This document shows positions 35,897 through 47,535 of a stretch of 64,000 nt of DNA, one piece after another. Source of the stretch: Polychytrium aggregatum (taxonomy: Eukaryota > Chytridiomycota > Chytridiomycetes > Polychytriales); NCBI RefSeq assembly GCF_025602895.1, contig NW_026516245.1:136501-200500 (forward strand), read 5' to 3'. A program made the translations under genes and the position numbers. A model generated the notes under the pieces. The model worked only from the letters and a program-made list of their open reading frames with translations. It made no database searches and was not told the DNA's origin. Each line of letters opens with the position of its first letter. Position 1 is the stretch's first letter.

Positions 35897-38800
35897 TCAA
35901 AGCCGGTCGTCGGGAAGGGTGGTCTTGATGGTGCTCCAGCCGGACGGCATGTCGGTGCCATCGACGACACTCGGATCCCAGTCCGCCATGGCCATGCTCA
36001 TCAGCGAGCCCAGGTCGACTGCTGACCCGGCAGCGGCCACGTCAAAGACGCTCGGGTGTTCAGAGTAGCAGAGACCGGTGGGTTTATTACTCGGACCAGT
36101 CTCTCTGTTAGTCTGCATCAGAATGGTGCTGTCATGGCTGGCTGGGACGACGGCGCTGTCGGCTCCATGTCCGTTCACTTTGTCCGGGATACGATCAACG
36201 AGCCCAGAGGAAACTGGAGTCTGCAGCCCTTGCGGCAGATTGATGGCTGGCATCTGGCCGACCAGGTTGGTGTCGACGTTGGCAGCGTCTTTGAGACTTG
36301 GTTGTTGAATGCTGTCCTGACGAGAGCCGATATCGTCCGTCGCATCCGTGGTACTTCCCATACCAGCTGCCACGGCCGTCTTGGCTGCTGGAGCACCAGG
36401 GATCGTCGACAGAGAGTGTCTCGATGAATCAGGGGTGCTTCTTGGGTCGATATGGATCTGGTCGTCGCAACCGCCGAGTACTTCACCGACCTCCATGCTG
36501 GATGCATCTCCAGCAAAAGTGCTTCCGAGAACCGATCCAGTGCCGATGTGGGAGCTGCTGTAGTTGCTCAGGCGGACAGCACCTGGCATCTTGTTCCAGC
36601 TCCTGCTCGGACCGACTTGGTTGGTGCCTGTGGTCGCATTGGACAGAATTGGTGACGATTTGAGATGATGTGGTGCTTGTGCAGCGAGTGGGTTGGCATT
36701 CGACGGCGTTGATACACCCATTGGGATCAATGGTGTCAACACTCGCACTGGAGTCGATGACGATATGCTGGAGATACCAGGCTTGGACACATGATCGGAG
36801 GCAAGAGGCGGCACCAGAAAGCCTCCATGGCCAGCGAGCCTGGTTGCAGTAGTATCGATAGCTGCCGAGAGCCGACTGGAGCCTGTGGCTCTGGTGGTGT
36901 TGCTGAGATGCTGGAACAGGGCCAGGTGATTTGGTGGATATGCCTCGGAGAGATCATGACCAAACCCTGGCGGATCGCTTGGAAACGAGCCAGGAAGCCA
37001 GTGGTGCATTTGATCAAACGAATGGACTGCCTTGAAGAAGAATCCGTTGGCTTGATCGCCAGCACAGACAGATCCGGCGTTGAGAAGGCTGTTGCTGTTG
37101 ATACCAGGGTCGTGGATGGACTGACGAGGCTGCGACTGATACGGATGTAGCTGATGCTGAGCGGGATGCGAGTGGCGCTGAATATGCTGCGATTGATGCT
37201 GAGTATGCTGAGTATGCTGCAATGGTGTTTGGCCCTCGATGGAGTGAATGGGGAGCGAGCGGCGGCGATAGGGATGAGGATGGAGTCGGGAGTGGCGAGT
37301 GATCGACTCGACAGCTACAGGGTCGGGTGCTGCAGTCGGAGCCATCAGCGACGATGCCGGCCAGGCAAGCGAGTCGTGGACAGAGTGTGGATGAGAAGCT
37401 GTCGGAAATGGTCCAGCAGCAGTGGGACATTGTCCAAGAGTCGATGCCGGGATCGAGAATGGATTCATCGAGATGTCTCCGTGGCGAGCAGCCATTGTCG
37501 TCGAGAATAGTGGCATCGTCCCTGGTGATGAGACTCCATGAGCAGGGAGCCTCGACGGCCGACCAAGCACCAGTGTCTCTCCCAGCGGCGACACATGCTG
37601 GTTGCTGTCTGGTGCCGAAAGAACAGCACCGATCGTGGGTAGAGTGGAATGACCAGGGAGAAGCCAGACGAACTCATCCAGATGGCCGCGAGGATGTGCA
37701 TCAGACACGCCGACGGCCGATCCTGCAAGCGGCATTTGCAGACCGGCGGCATCGTGGCATCCAGATGGAGGCAATTCAGCGGCAACAGAAGCAGCAATGT
37801 CCAGGATATGTGCAGCGGGCCGTGGTCGAGATGCTGTTGGCGACAGAGTGGGGCGAGCATGAGCGGAAGAGGCAGCGCCGATGCCAGGCTCGTCGGCCGA
37901 CGTCATTGCGAGCCCGCCAGGCCATAGCGGCGTTCTTGTGCCAGGACTGACACTTGCACCTGCATCTCCGCCATTTGTCGGCGGGCATGGAGACCGATGT
38001 GCATTCTCAATGGTCGCTCTGATCAGGCGAGCATATGTCTCGCCACGGTGGTGTGCTTGATCGAGATAATCGAGGATGGAGTCCAGAACCGAGAGGGCCA
38101 GATTCCTGTCGGACGAGTGGCCCAGTGTGTCCAAGTACACCGTAGCGGCGGTCATGACAAAGTAGGACATGCCCGGGAGGAGCAGGGAGGATGGGCCGGA
38201 AGGCATGTTCTCCTGGAGTGTGCGATCAGAATCAAGCAGACCCGACCCGAACGACGCTGATGTCGATCCGATGCCGACGCAGGAGAGAATGTACTTTGCG
38301 CTCTCGAGGGCCCTTGTGTGGTTGACGGAGACACTTGCCCGAGTGCTTGGATGCGTCTCATTCGACGAGAGAGTGCTGCTTCCCGTGGTCTGGTCGCCGA
38401 TGGCATCGACCGAGGATCGGCTTGCCGAGTTCGCATGCGTTTCCACGGACTCGGCACGCTCTTCCGACGAGGCGCTTGTTGGGGTCGCAAGACGGTTCTC
38501 CAAGAGATCGCCAGCATCGAGTTCAAGAGAGCGACGATCTGCTACCGACGAATGGATGATGGCGGTCGCAGTGGGTCTGTTGTGGAGTGATGCCGGTGCT
38601 TTGCATGTGTCGGGCTCGCCAGCGACCGGGCTCGATCCCGACACCGTCTGGGGCAGAGGGCTGCTTCTGCTCTCGAGCATGCCACCCTTTGCTGCTTCTC
38701 CACGGCCGCTATGATGTCGTGGATGTGGATGTGGATGTGGATGAACCAGGAGCCCTGGATCGGCGTTGGTCTGCTTTGGGTGTGAGCTGAGCGGTGTTGT

Positions 38801-41800
38801 GTCGCTGTTGGTCCTGTGCAATGGCTGGCCGTGGGAGCGACCCGCGAGGGCCGTCGAGGCGAGGCGCTGGGCAATGATGTTGAGGGAGTGAAAATACGAG
38901 TGCAGGTGGTGATGGAGGCCGAGGGCACCTTTGGGCGATTGCTGGTGCTCGGGCGAGAGACTGCTCCACCACTGGCGCAGACCGACAATGACCTCGGCGG
39001 CACCCATCTGCCGCTGGTGGCTCGTCAGCACCGGGGACACCATCAAGGACGAGAGCCTGCCACTGATGTGGGCGAGGTGGACGTATATGCACATGTCCTC
39101 GTAGAGCGAGTCGAATCCATCGAGCAGGAACGACGAGTCCCAGCCTGGTGCGGGCGCCGATGGTCAGATGTGCGGGTCCGGGATCAGGACAGGGTTGGAT
39201 GGCCGATGCACCGGCACGGTGTTGCAGCGACGGTGGTTGGCGAGCGGAGCCATCGAGTCATCCAGAGTGTTGTCGCCGAGTTGCACCGTTGAGCGAGGCG
39301 ATGGAGGAGACAGGATCAGCGGGATGGATCAAGGGGAGCAAAGGCATCGGCACGACCGAGACGCCTGCCCGCCTGCACCAGCAGAATGCATCTCGGACCA
39401 GCGTGCGCCACACCCCATCCGTGCCTGCATCTGTGCGGGAGCGATGCAGCAACGGGGAGCCAGGGCCCTGGGCAGCAGCAGCACCGCCAGCCCGCCCTGG
39501 CCGGCATCCTGGCTCATGTTCGCAGCGACAGCCAGGGCCGTGTGGCGTGGCGCATGCGCCTCACGGGGTGGTGTCACAACGCGACGATCCCTTGAGGCGC
39601 TGCGTTTCAGGGGGAATGGTGCAGGGGAATGCTGCCACAGAGACCCAAGCGACGGCGACGAGGCAGGATGGGGGCTCTGTGGTTGCTCGCAGACTAGATG
39701 GCGCTCGGTGTCGGGCGGCTGCGTCCTTACCATCGTCGGGAATGGCCGGGCATCGCCCAGCCATCAGAGCTCCGAGACGATCAAACAGAATCAGGGCGAG
39801 AAGCGTCATCCGGCGATATCGCAGCTCCGAGGACACACGGCTTGTCGTTCCAGATCGTGCCATGGGAATGGATAGTGACTGGCATTCTGGGTCGGGGCGT
39901 GCAGACTGCGAAGAGGCGGATGCCGTGGGTGCTTGTGGCAGTGGGGTCTCGGATGGGTGACTCAGGGCCGATCCTGTGTGGTGCGGACCCGGAGCAGTCC
40001 AACTGCCGTGGCTGTCGAGACTGAGATGCAGCCCGAGATCCTGGGCCATGTTCCAGGCGAGCCCTGCATGATGGGGATCGAGTCACTCCCATGAACAGCG
40101 AGGCATCGCGAGCCAGGATCCAATGATCAGCAGTGTGTGTTACCTGTGTAGTAGGTGTGGCCGGTGCTGGCGCCGGATCCAGTCGACAGACTCGTTCCAC
40201 AGATGATGACCACGGCTTGCAAGACTTGCAGACACGGGTGGTCGTGGAGTCGCTGGGTGTAGATGCGGCACTGGTCGGCCAAGGCTTTCCGGGTGTGGGC
40301 GGGGTCCGAGAGGCCGAGGGATGCGCTGAGACGGTCGTCGTGAGCGACCGCCAGACACATGGACCAGACGAGGAACAGGAAGGGCTTGAGTGTGCGTGTG
40401 GATTGGAGATGCAAGAGAGTGGCGAGTCGTCAGTGTCTGCTCGGGAATCGAGGCGCATGGCGAGGCAGATGGAGACATGGGTGGGCTTGTGGGAGAGGCA
40501 GTCGAGGACGTTGCGGCTGTCGATTGGCTCCCGACCGATCACCGAGACAGCGACGCCATCCAGATCCACAATGCCATCCTGATTCGTTCCACAGCATCGA
40601 TGCCGTGCTCTGGTCGTCCTCTGGATCGCCTTGCTGTTCAGAGCGGCCGCCGTTGCCTCCATATGGCCAGATGTGTGCTCGGTGTCATCGACGACTTCTG
40701 CATCGCGACCATGCACAGCATCCGGCGGGCATCGATCAGAGCGACTTGCTACTGTCTGGCTCGCCAATCACACACCTATCTCCACGACCTCCGTCTCCGT
40801 CTCCTCCTGCGAATCGTCGTCCAAACCACCCGCTGTCGCCCTGTCCAGAATCGCCTGTACCTCGGAGTAGCGTTCCCTGGCCAGCTCGGCGCGGAACGCA
40901 GCCGGGTCGACAAAGTCCATTGTCAGTCCGAGGTGCTCAAAGAACATCCCAGTGATCTGCCCGGTGGCATTTAGTGGGAATGGAAGGACCTCGGATGTCG
41001 GTGCCTCGGGCTTGCCCGTCGGACGGCATGCGATGTCAGAGTCAATGTCGATGGCTCCTCGTGCAGACCGAGGAACGCTGACGACGAGGGTGGCTCCGCC
41101 CATGGCAGTTGCCCCCATGAGCACTGCCGAGTTGCTGGTCGTGCTCTTGACTGTGCGAGCGAGCGGTGAGTCCACCGGCATCGATTGGATAGTTGTCGGT
41201 GTGGATCGGGTCAGGCAGGTCCGATGCCAGATCGACGAGCACGATTCCGGGTGGCAGCCAGGGGCGGTATCCGATCAGCACGTTGGAGTGCCGCCCAATG
41301 ATGCCGAGCGTGATGGATCAACGGCGAGGCGGCATTGGTGGTCGGAGCGGGCCAGGACAAAAGCAAGTCGGGTGAGTGGTCGGCTCCAGCGATCACGGCT
41401 TCCTGGTCGTCATGGCAACTCGCGGTGCACATCAGGCAGCCGGCGCCACACCCACTCCCACCAGTATTCATTCTGCCACAGCAAGCCGATGTCGATGCCG
41501 ATGCTGATGCTGATGCTGATCTGCCCCAGAGGCCGATGTCGTCCGTGCAGCGCAGGCTTGGGCCATCCGCCGCAGCACCATCTGCAGCATCAGCAGTCGG
41601 TCACATACCCCAGTAAATGCCGAGGGTGTTTTGGCCCTGCATCGGTTGAGGATTCCGTTGCGAAGACGGCGGGTGGTTAGTTTTACATCCTCTGCTTTGT
41701 CCTTGGTCGAGCCAAGCGAGTGCGATCGGCATGGAGGCGCACCATGGCCAAACGGCGTCGATCGATCGGGAGCAGCCACGGCGTCCTGTGCGAGCCAATC

Positions 41801-42442
41801 TGCCAAGGCTGCATCAAAGACTCGGATCGAAGGGCTTTGATATCCGGCAAATTGGAGGCCGTCGCGCTGATCCACGAGTTGGACGAGTCTCCTGCAGCTG
41901 GGTGATGGCGAGTCTTCTGCGGTCCGCGTTTCCTCGGAGGAGTGTAGTAGGCTGGAGAGCAAGCAGGCATGCGGATCAGCGGGGACGCAGGCCAGCATGG
42001 AGATGTGCACAGTATGAGGAAGATGTCTGGCTGGTGCCTGCAACTCGATGCAGCTGCACGTCGTGAGCAGTGATTGCGAGGGCCCAGAGCCAGACACCTG
42101 GGTTGACGTCGTCGCATCGCGATCGATGGGATGGAGTGAGGCTGCTCGCCTGCTCGATACTCACTGCAGAGGATTCCGCTTGCCCGACAGGCTTCGCATG
42201 GGTATTCGCCGATGCACTTGACCCGCTTGATGCGGCAGACTGTGCAGATGCAGATGCAGATGCAGATGCAGGCGTGTGGTTGTGAGCGGCGACTCGCGGC
42301 TAATCTGGGCGTTTGGCAGTCGACGGACATATCGGCAACGGGGCCGGGAGCGATCTGGGGGCAGATGGGATCGGCACATACCATCACACGCCCGCTTGGT
42401 TTTCGGGGTGGGGGCGGGCTTGGGAGGACCCGGTGGGTCCAT
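35897..42442 (-). CDS. Zn2Cys6 fungal-specific transcription factor with a middle homology domain, multi-exon
   Basis: Exon 1 (42442-42382) and exon 2 (42239-42165) join to give CDVCRIKRVKC ... CEAC ... C, with Cys at residues 19, 22, 29, 35, 38 and 45, the binuclear zinc cluster. Later exons carry middle-homology segments: about 41000-40860 (FFEHLGLTMDFVDPAAFRAE), 40710-40650, 40400-40170 (KPFLFLVWSMCLAVAHDD), 40045-39950 (AWNMAQDLGLHL) and 39840-39740 (LFDRLGALMAGRCP). A long 3' exon starts before 39094 and runs to 35897. It adds more than 1,000 residues that are His/Ser/Pro/Gln-rich, probably an activation or scaffold region. These proteins bind CGG-type DNA sites in the nucleus. The target pathway is unknown. 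Not all middle exons were resolved; two adjacent genes are a remote alternative. Confidence 0.72.
41485..41522. repeat. GATGCC/GATGCT hexamer repeat
   Basis: About six imperfect GATGCT units lie within the Zn2Cys6 gene, probably intronic. Confidence 0.7.
42242..42272. repeat. CAGATG hexamer repeat at an intron end
   Basis: Five units lie directly before the 3' splice site of intron 1 in the Zn2Cys6 gene. On the coding strand the repeat reads CATCTG and forms the pyrimidine-rich approach to the acceptor. Confidence 0.85.
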
Positions 42443-44178
42443 GCTGGATCCGGTCTGGAGGGCAGCAAGATGGAAGAGGAGGGCTCTGGGACGAGGCCTG
42501 AGGGCGAGTCTCGCCAGCGCTGCGAAACGCGAGGATTTGCTCAGAAATGCAGGTGTCGGAAGCGGCCTGCACCGTAGCCAGTTTTGCGGTACACCCGCCC
42601 AGCCAGCCAGCCAGCCAGCAATCAGCCTGGCAGCCCAAGACTCACAGTCAGCACACCGCACAACAGCATCGACAGCATCGCAGACGACAGAGAGTCGGCG
42701 GGCTTACAGCGCAGCCTCGTTTGCAGGGCAGTTGGCGCGGGATCGGCTGGGGATGGCGATACTCGGTCCAGTTGTCGCTGTGCAGTTACTCCGGTTCAAC
42801 CGAAGAATGCCCATGGCCGGAGCCAGTCTCTGGCTCACAGGCCCGCTGGCCCGCAGGGAGCGCACCGTGATATATGGCGGCCGCACTCAGACGGCCCAGC
42901 ACAAACAGCCAAGCGGGTCTGCTATATGCGGCAGATGATCGCTGATTGCCCAAGGCATCGAGTGCTCAGCCCAGCCCAGCAAGAGGCATGCGAGCGAAGC
43001 GTTATGCGCCAGCACCGGCTATTCCTGGGCTCAGACGACTGCCTGCTTCAAAGCGGGTAGCCGAGGCACCTGCCGGGCGGAAGGCGCCAACAGTGGCATA
43101 CAAGGGTCCAGATGCTGGTGCTGTTGTCGCTCGACGACGAGATCGCACGGGTATGTCGGGGAGAGCAGGCACCCGATCGTCAACAAAAGGGGGTGGATGT
43201 TGGATCGCTGGGAGGTGCCAGGCATGGATGCAACTGCACCCGACTCAGCCCACAATCCCCGGCGGTGTGATGCACGAGGATGTGGGGGGTGGATGTGCAT
43301 TTGTGGTGTCAGCTGGATTCAGGGGGAGGGGTGGAGAGGAGTGGTCGGCAGTGGTCGATAGAGTTGGGCCAATGCCGGTGTAGTTGGTGCTCGGCACAGG
43401 GCGCTGCTTGGGCTGCTGGTGTGTCCTGGGTGTTGATGTTTGTGTTGGCCGCGAGACAGCAACGTGCTGGCGGGGGCTTGGGTTGATGTGGCCAGAGTTG
43501 GACGACAGGGGTTGTGGCCGCCAGGGGTTGTGTTGTCGAGGATTGTGGCTGTCAGGTGGCCGCTGTCAGGGGGTGGATGCATCTCGGTCACCAGCACCAA
43601 TGATGTGGCTGGTGTGGTGCTGGGGAATAGCTGGTCAGAGGGGTTGCTGGTCTCGAGCTGGATCGAGAATGTGGACTGGGTGTGGATGGAGAGACAGTCG
43701 GGGTGTCCAGATGGAGTGAAGGGAGTCAGTGCGATCCAGGGTGCAGCTAACTGGCAGGGACGAGTGCTGGTGTCGAGCGGGATGCAAGAACAGGTCGTGG
43801 TAGCTTCGTTGAGTACAGATGTTATGCTGATGTTGTGCTGGTGTTGTACATGAGTGGACCAGGCTCCAAGACGATCCAATGCGAGACACCCGCTGGATCG
43901 AGCATAGATTCGGCGCATCTCGTACAGTCCAAGGCTGGGGATACACATACGACCAAGTCGGTATTATTATCTCTGCTCCATAGTGTCAAGCCCAGTATCT
44001 GCCGCCCATATCCCACCAACCCAGCACATCATAACCGTGTGAGTGCCCATCAACGCCATTCAACCAAGCGGCCGAACAATATTATCCGTGTCCAGGCCGT
44101 CGTCGAGTACAAGCGATCACACTCCGCATCGAATGCATCCACCACAACGAAAGTTTAGCAGGCCTCAGGCCACTGATG
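42443..44178. other. About 1.7 kb with no gene I can support
   Basis: It contains the upstream region of the Zn2Cys6 gene and G/T-rich low-complexity DNA (43260-43850). Long frames there are His/Thr/Pro-rich and look like composition effects. No RNA gene is recognised. Confidence 0.45.
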
Positions 44179-44215
44179 TCCATAGAAAGCGGGACGCTGT
44201 CCCGCATTCTATGGA
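44179..44215 (-). terminator. Near-perfect inverted repeat 3' of the C2H2 gene
   Basis: Two 17-base arms (TCCATAGAAAGCGGGAC and GTCCCGCATTCTATGGA) differ at one position and are separated by a 3-base loop. The stem-loop lies 33-69 bases after the stop codon of the minus-strand zinc-finger gene, so it would be in its 3' UTR. It may act in 3'-end formation or mRNA control, or be a tiny mobile relic. Confidence 0.5.
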
Positions 44216-44247
44216 TTTGACTATATTACTCAAAAACTTTAGAGATG

Positions 44248-46115
44248 TTACTCGAGGTCTGCAGCAGCCGTCCCGCACTGGCGGAGGACATGGCGAGCAA
44301 GGGCATCCTTGCGTGTGAATTCTTTGTCACAGCTCTCGCACTTCCACTCCTTCACCTTGGTGTGGACAGTCGAGTGTCGCGTCAGATCTGGAGAGGGCAG
44401 CAGCACAGCAGCATCAGTACCAGTCGAGGCAGAATCGGGCCGGACAGGGAAAGAAAGCTATCGTGTGAGGCTGGACGGAGGAGAGACTCACCATGATTGC
44501 GGAAGAATCGCTGGTTGCAGATTGGGCACTCGAAGGGGCGGTCGCGGCAATCTTCGTGGGTCTTCTTGTGCGCCTTGAGGTTGAACTGGCGCGAAAAGGC
44601 ACGGCCGCAGCCCTCGTAGTCGCAGGCATATCTGCGTTCCTGCAGCTTCTCCTTCATCGCAGAAGGAGCGGCAAGGCGGGTGGACTCTAGAGGCGACATG
44701 GCCACAACAAAGTCGTCGGCGCTGCCAGGTTCTGAGGAGGACGACAGGGCAGCTTCGGCGGCAGAGGTGAGCTCCGCGGTCTTGTCCTGGAGGGCCTCGA
44801 TCACAAGGTTGTTGAGGACGGTCTGCAGCCTGGCCTTGACCATGTTGTCGAGCAGGGCGCCGAGGGACGGGTTTCCAATCAGGCTGGAGGCGTCGATGTT
44901 GTAGGGCACGCTGGACGAGCCGGCAAAGGCCGGGAGGGCCGACACCAACGGCGTCACCATGGGGGTCTCGAGGCCGGTCATCAGAGGTGTGTCACTCAGG
45001 AAGGGCAGGAGGCCGGTATCCGGGGTGGACTGCGACGCAGACAAGGCGGCATTGAGGGCCGACAGATCGTGCGAGGTATAGCACGGGCCCGGAATCGACA
45101 GGGGCAGAGTGTTCTGGGACGGAAAGACATCGGAGGGAGCAACAAAGGGGGTCTCGACAATGTCGTCGATAGAAGAGAAGAGAGGAGTGCTGTCGAGCAG
45201 AGGCGTCGACAGGACGTTGTGGCGGAGCGAGTCCGCCAGGGGCGTGGCGCAGGCCGAAGGAGCCCAAAACAGGGACGACGACGCCGAGGCCAGAGGCGAG
45301 GCGCAGGCCGGAGCAGCAAAGTCAAAGAGCGGGGTGTCGGCGACGGCGCCAAAGTGATCCAGGGAGGCGGCGAACGGGGTGACGGCTGGGGTGAGGTCCA
45401 GAACGGAGGCGGCGGGGGTGGCGACGGTCGAGGCAAAGGGCGAGTTCAGAGCGCCAAAGAGATGGGACGGGTCATCGAGCGAGGGCTGCTGCGAGGCAAA
45501 GTCGGTTTCGAAGGAGAGCAGCGGGGTCAGGTCGACGGCGCCGCCGGTGCCAAAGTCGGGCTCGAGAGCGTCGGCAGGCGAGGCGTACAGGATGCTTGGG
45601 TCGAGCGACGGAAACTTCAGGATGGAGGCAGCGTCGCCAGAGTCCGGGATAATTCGAGGGGGGAAGAAGTCATTCAGATCGGTAGCGGGGGTCAAGAGCA
45701 TTGCAGCGGTTGCGATCGGGTTTGTGGCAGGCTGGATGGCCGACACGGGTTCGGCGATCCGGCCCGCGACTAGAGCGGCGGCGGTTGTGGCGGCTGAAGA
45801 TGAAGATGCTGGAGCGGCGAATCCTCCAACAGAGACCACAGGCCCGCTTGTGCGGGCGAGCAGGTCAGCCAGACGGAGTCGCTTGAGGTCATGCAGTTCA
45901 TGAGGCCGCTGCTGCTGGAGGGAGCCGGCTTGGGGCTCGCGCAGGGAGGAGGCATTTGAGTAAGAGGAGACATTGCTGGGGAATGAAGAATAGCTACTAA
46001 ATAAAGGGCTGTGGTTGCTTAAAGTCTGGGCAGATACGCTTTTTAACGAGGAAGTAGGATTCGTCAGAAGCGAGTACGACAGGTCTTGTGAATTATGAGA
46101 AGAAGCAAAGGGCAT
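44248..46115 (-). CDS. C2H2 zinc-finger transcription factor, Ace2/Swi5-like finger block, two exons
   Basis: Exons 46115-44492 and 44387-44248 give 587 residues. A long Ser/Ala/Pro-rich region is followed by three C-terminal fingers from residue 498: CDYEGCGRAFSRQFNLKAH, CPICNQRFFRNHDLTRH and CESCDKEFTRKDALARH. The intron (GTGAGT...CAG) splits the second finger, and splicing restores NHDLTRH. Order and linkers recall the fungal Ace2/Swi5 group, which controls cell-separation and cell-cycle genes; the assignment to that group is tentative. A longer open frame exists upstream (to 46712), but a minus-strand TATAAATAT at about 46527-46519 lies inside it. I therefore take the in-frame ATG at 46115 (MPFASSHNSQ). 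Confidence 0.78.
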
Positions 46116-46518
46116 AAAAGAATCAACGACGGGGGTAGAGAGGGAGGAGGTGGAGGAGGAAATGGTGGAGGGGGTTGGGAGGGTGACGGTGGCGGGAGTT
46201 GCGGTGGTCGATGGGATAGTGTGCGTTGAAGCTTGGGGAGACGGGAGGAAACCGGACAGCGGGCGGATTTGGCCGGACGAGCTGGTGGTTTGGGAAGCCT
46301 GGGGAGCGATTCTTCGGGGGGGAGCCGATGCGAAGAACCGCGACGAAAGCGGCGGAGGGAGGCGGACTGGCTGAGCTTGTGCTTGGTGGGAAAGCGCAGG
46401 AAATGCGGCTGGACAGAGCTCTGGAGTTCCCTCGAGACAGAAGAAGGGAAAACAGGACCAGCAGAAGGGCGTCAGATGGGAAATGAGAGAAAGGAGGGCG
46501 ACTGCGGCAGGCTGGGCG

Positions 46519-46530
46519 ATATTTATAAAA
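46519..46530 (-). promoter_or_regulatory. TATA box of the C2H2 gene
   Basis: The minus strand reads TTTTATAAATATCG, about 400 bp before the chosen start codon, with a pyrimidine-rich leader between. Confidence 0.5.
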
Positions 46531-47535
46531 CAAACGAGCGCAAGGCAAGCGAGGGGCGGTGGCGAGGCGGGAGCGGGGCGAGAGCGCGGCGAGAGCCAGC
46601 GAGAACACGGCACACACAGCGGCGAGAGCAGCGGAGAGGCAGCGGGAGCGAGCGGGAGCCACCGAGAGCCACCGAGAGCCGCCGAGAGCCGCCGTTCCCA
46701 CGCCGTTCCCACGCCGATCTGGCTAATTGGTCACGTGGCGGGTGGGACAGCACGTCGCACAGACCTTGGCGGGCGGCGATTGGCCGGCGGGCACGACAAC
46801 AGGCGTGTGCAGGCCGCGGCGACACAAGGGCCTGTCCGCCCGGCGGCCGCGTCCCACGGCCAAAGCGGTCCCGGCTTGTCGTGCAGGGCCGCGACGATGG
46901 GGCCGTGTGGCCGTCCATGGGCGGCACCACCATCCCATGCTCGCGAGCGACAAGCTCCCCAGGACAAGGGCCCCGCCATGAACAGCAGGCGGCCGCGACG
47001 GGCGGAGCCTGGTGCGTGGTTCGCGTGACACGGCGCTCCAGCGCGGGCTGTGTGGTTGTTGGCGTGGCGCTGCTGGCCAGCTTGTCGATGTCCTTTGTGC
47101 ATCTCCATGGCCATGAATCGAGGGACAGCGATGCCGACAGCACCGGCAAGCACTGCGAAGCACAACCAGAGGACGCATCGCATCGCATCGCATCGCATCG
47201 CATCGCATTGGGTGCTGCTGCTGCGCCAACGATTGGGGATGGCGGTCGGGCTCTCGTGATCCGGCAGAACGGTGTGCAGTGCCGCACATGTCAATGTCCG
47301 CAGCGGCGTTTGTGATGACGTCCGTACAGCCGCTTCATTTCGGATAAGACTGCCCGACACTTCTTTCTTTGCCAAAACTCACTTCCCCAAACCGCCCCTC
47401 TCGCGACTGTCTCTTCTTCCTCCCAATTGAACGCGTTCCAGTCTCGTGCCGCTCTTCCCGAGGTGCTTCTCCACCGCAACCAACCTTCGCGACAAAATTG
47501 GATACTCCGTCTGGATACTGTTCATTCGCCGGCTC
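46531..47535. promoter_or_regulatory. Divergent promoter region, C2H2 factor and pseudokinase
   Basis: About 1 kb of GC-rich DNA contains CGAGAGCC-type repeats (46640-46690) and a GCATC pentamer repeat (47174-47208). No gene is supported. Confidence 0.45.
47174..47208. repeat. GCATC pentanucleotide microsatellite
   Basis: About seven tandem GCATC units. Confidence 0.9.

Noticed and set aside
43319-43948. 209-codon minus-strand frame rich in Thr, Pro and His
   Set aside because: It mirrors G/T-rich low-complexity sequence, with no motif or splice context.
46116-46712. N-terminal extension of the C2H2 factor to the ATG at 46712
   Set aside because: A TATA box lies inside it and its composition is leader-like, so the ATG at 46115 was preferred.
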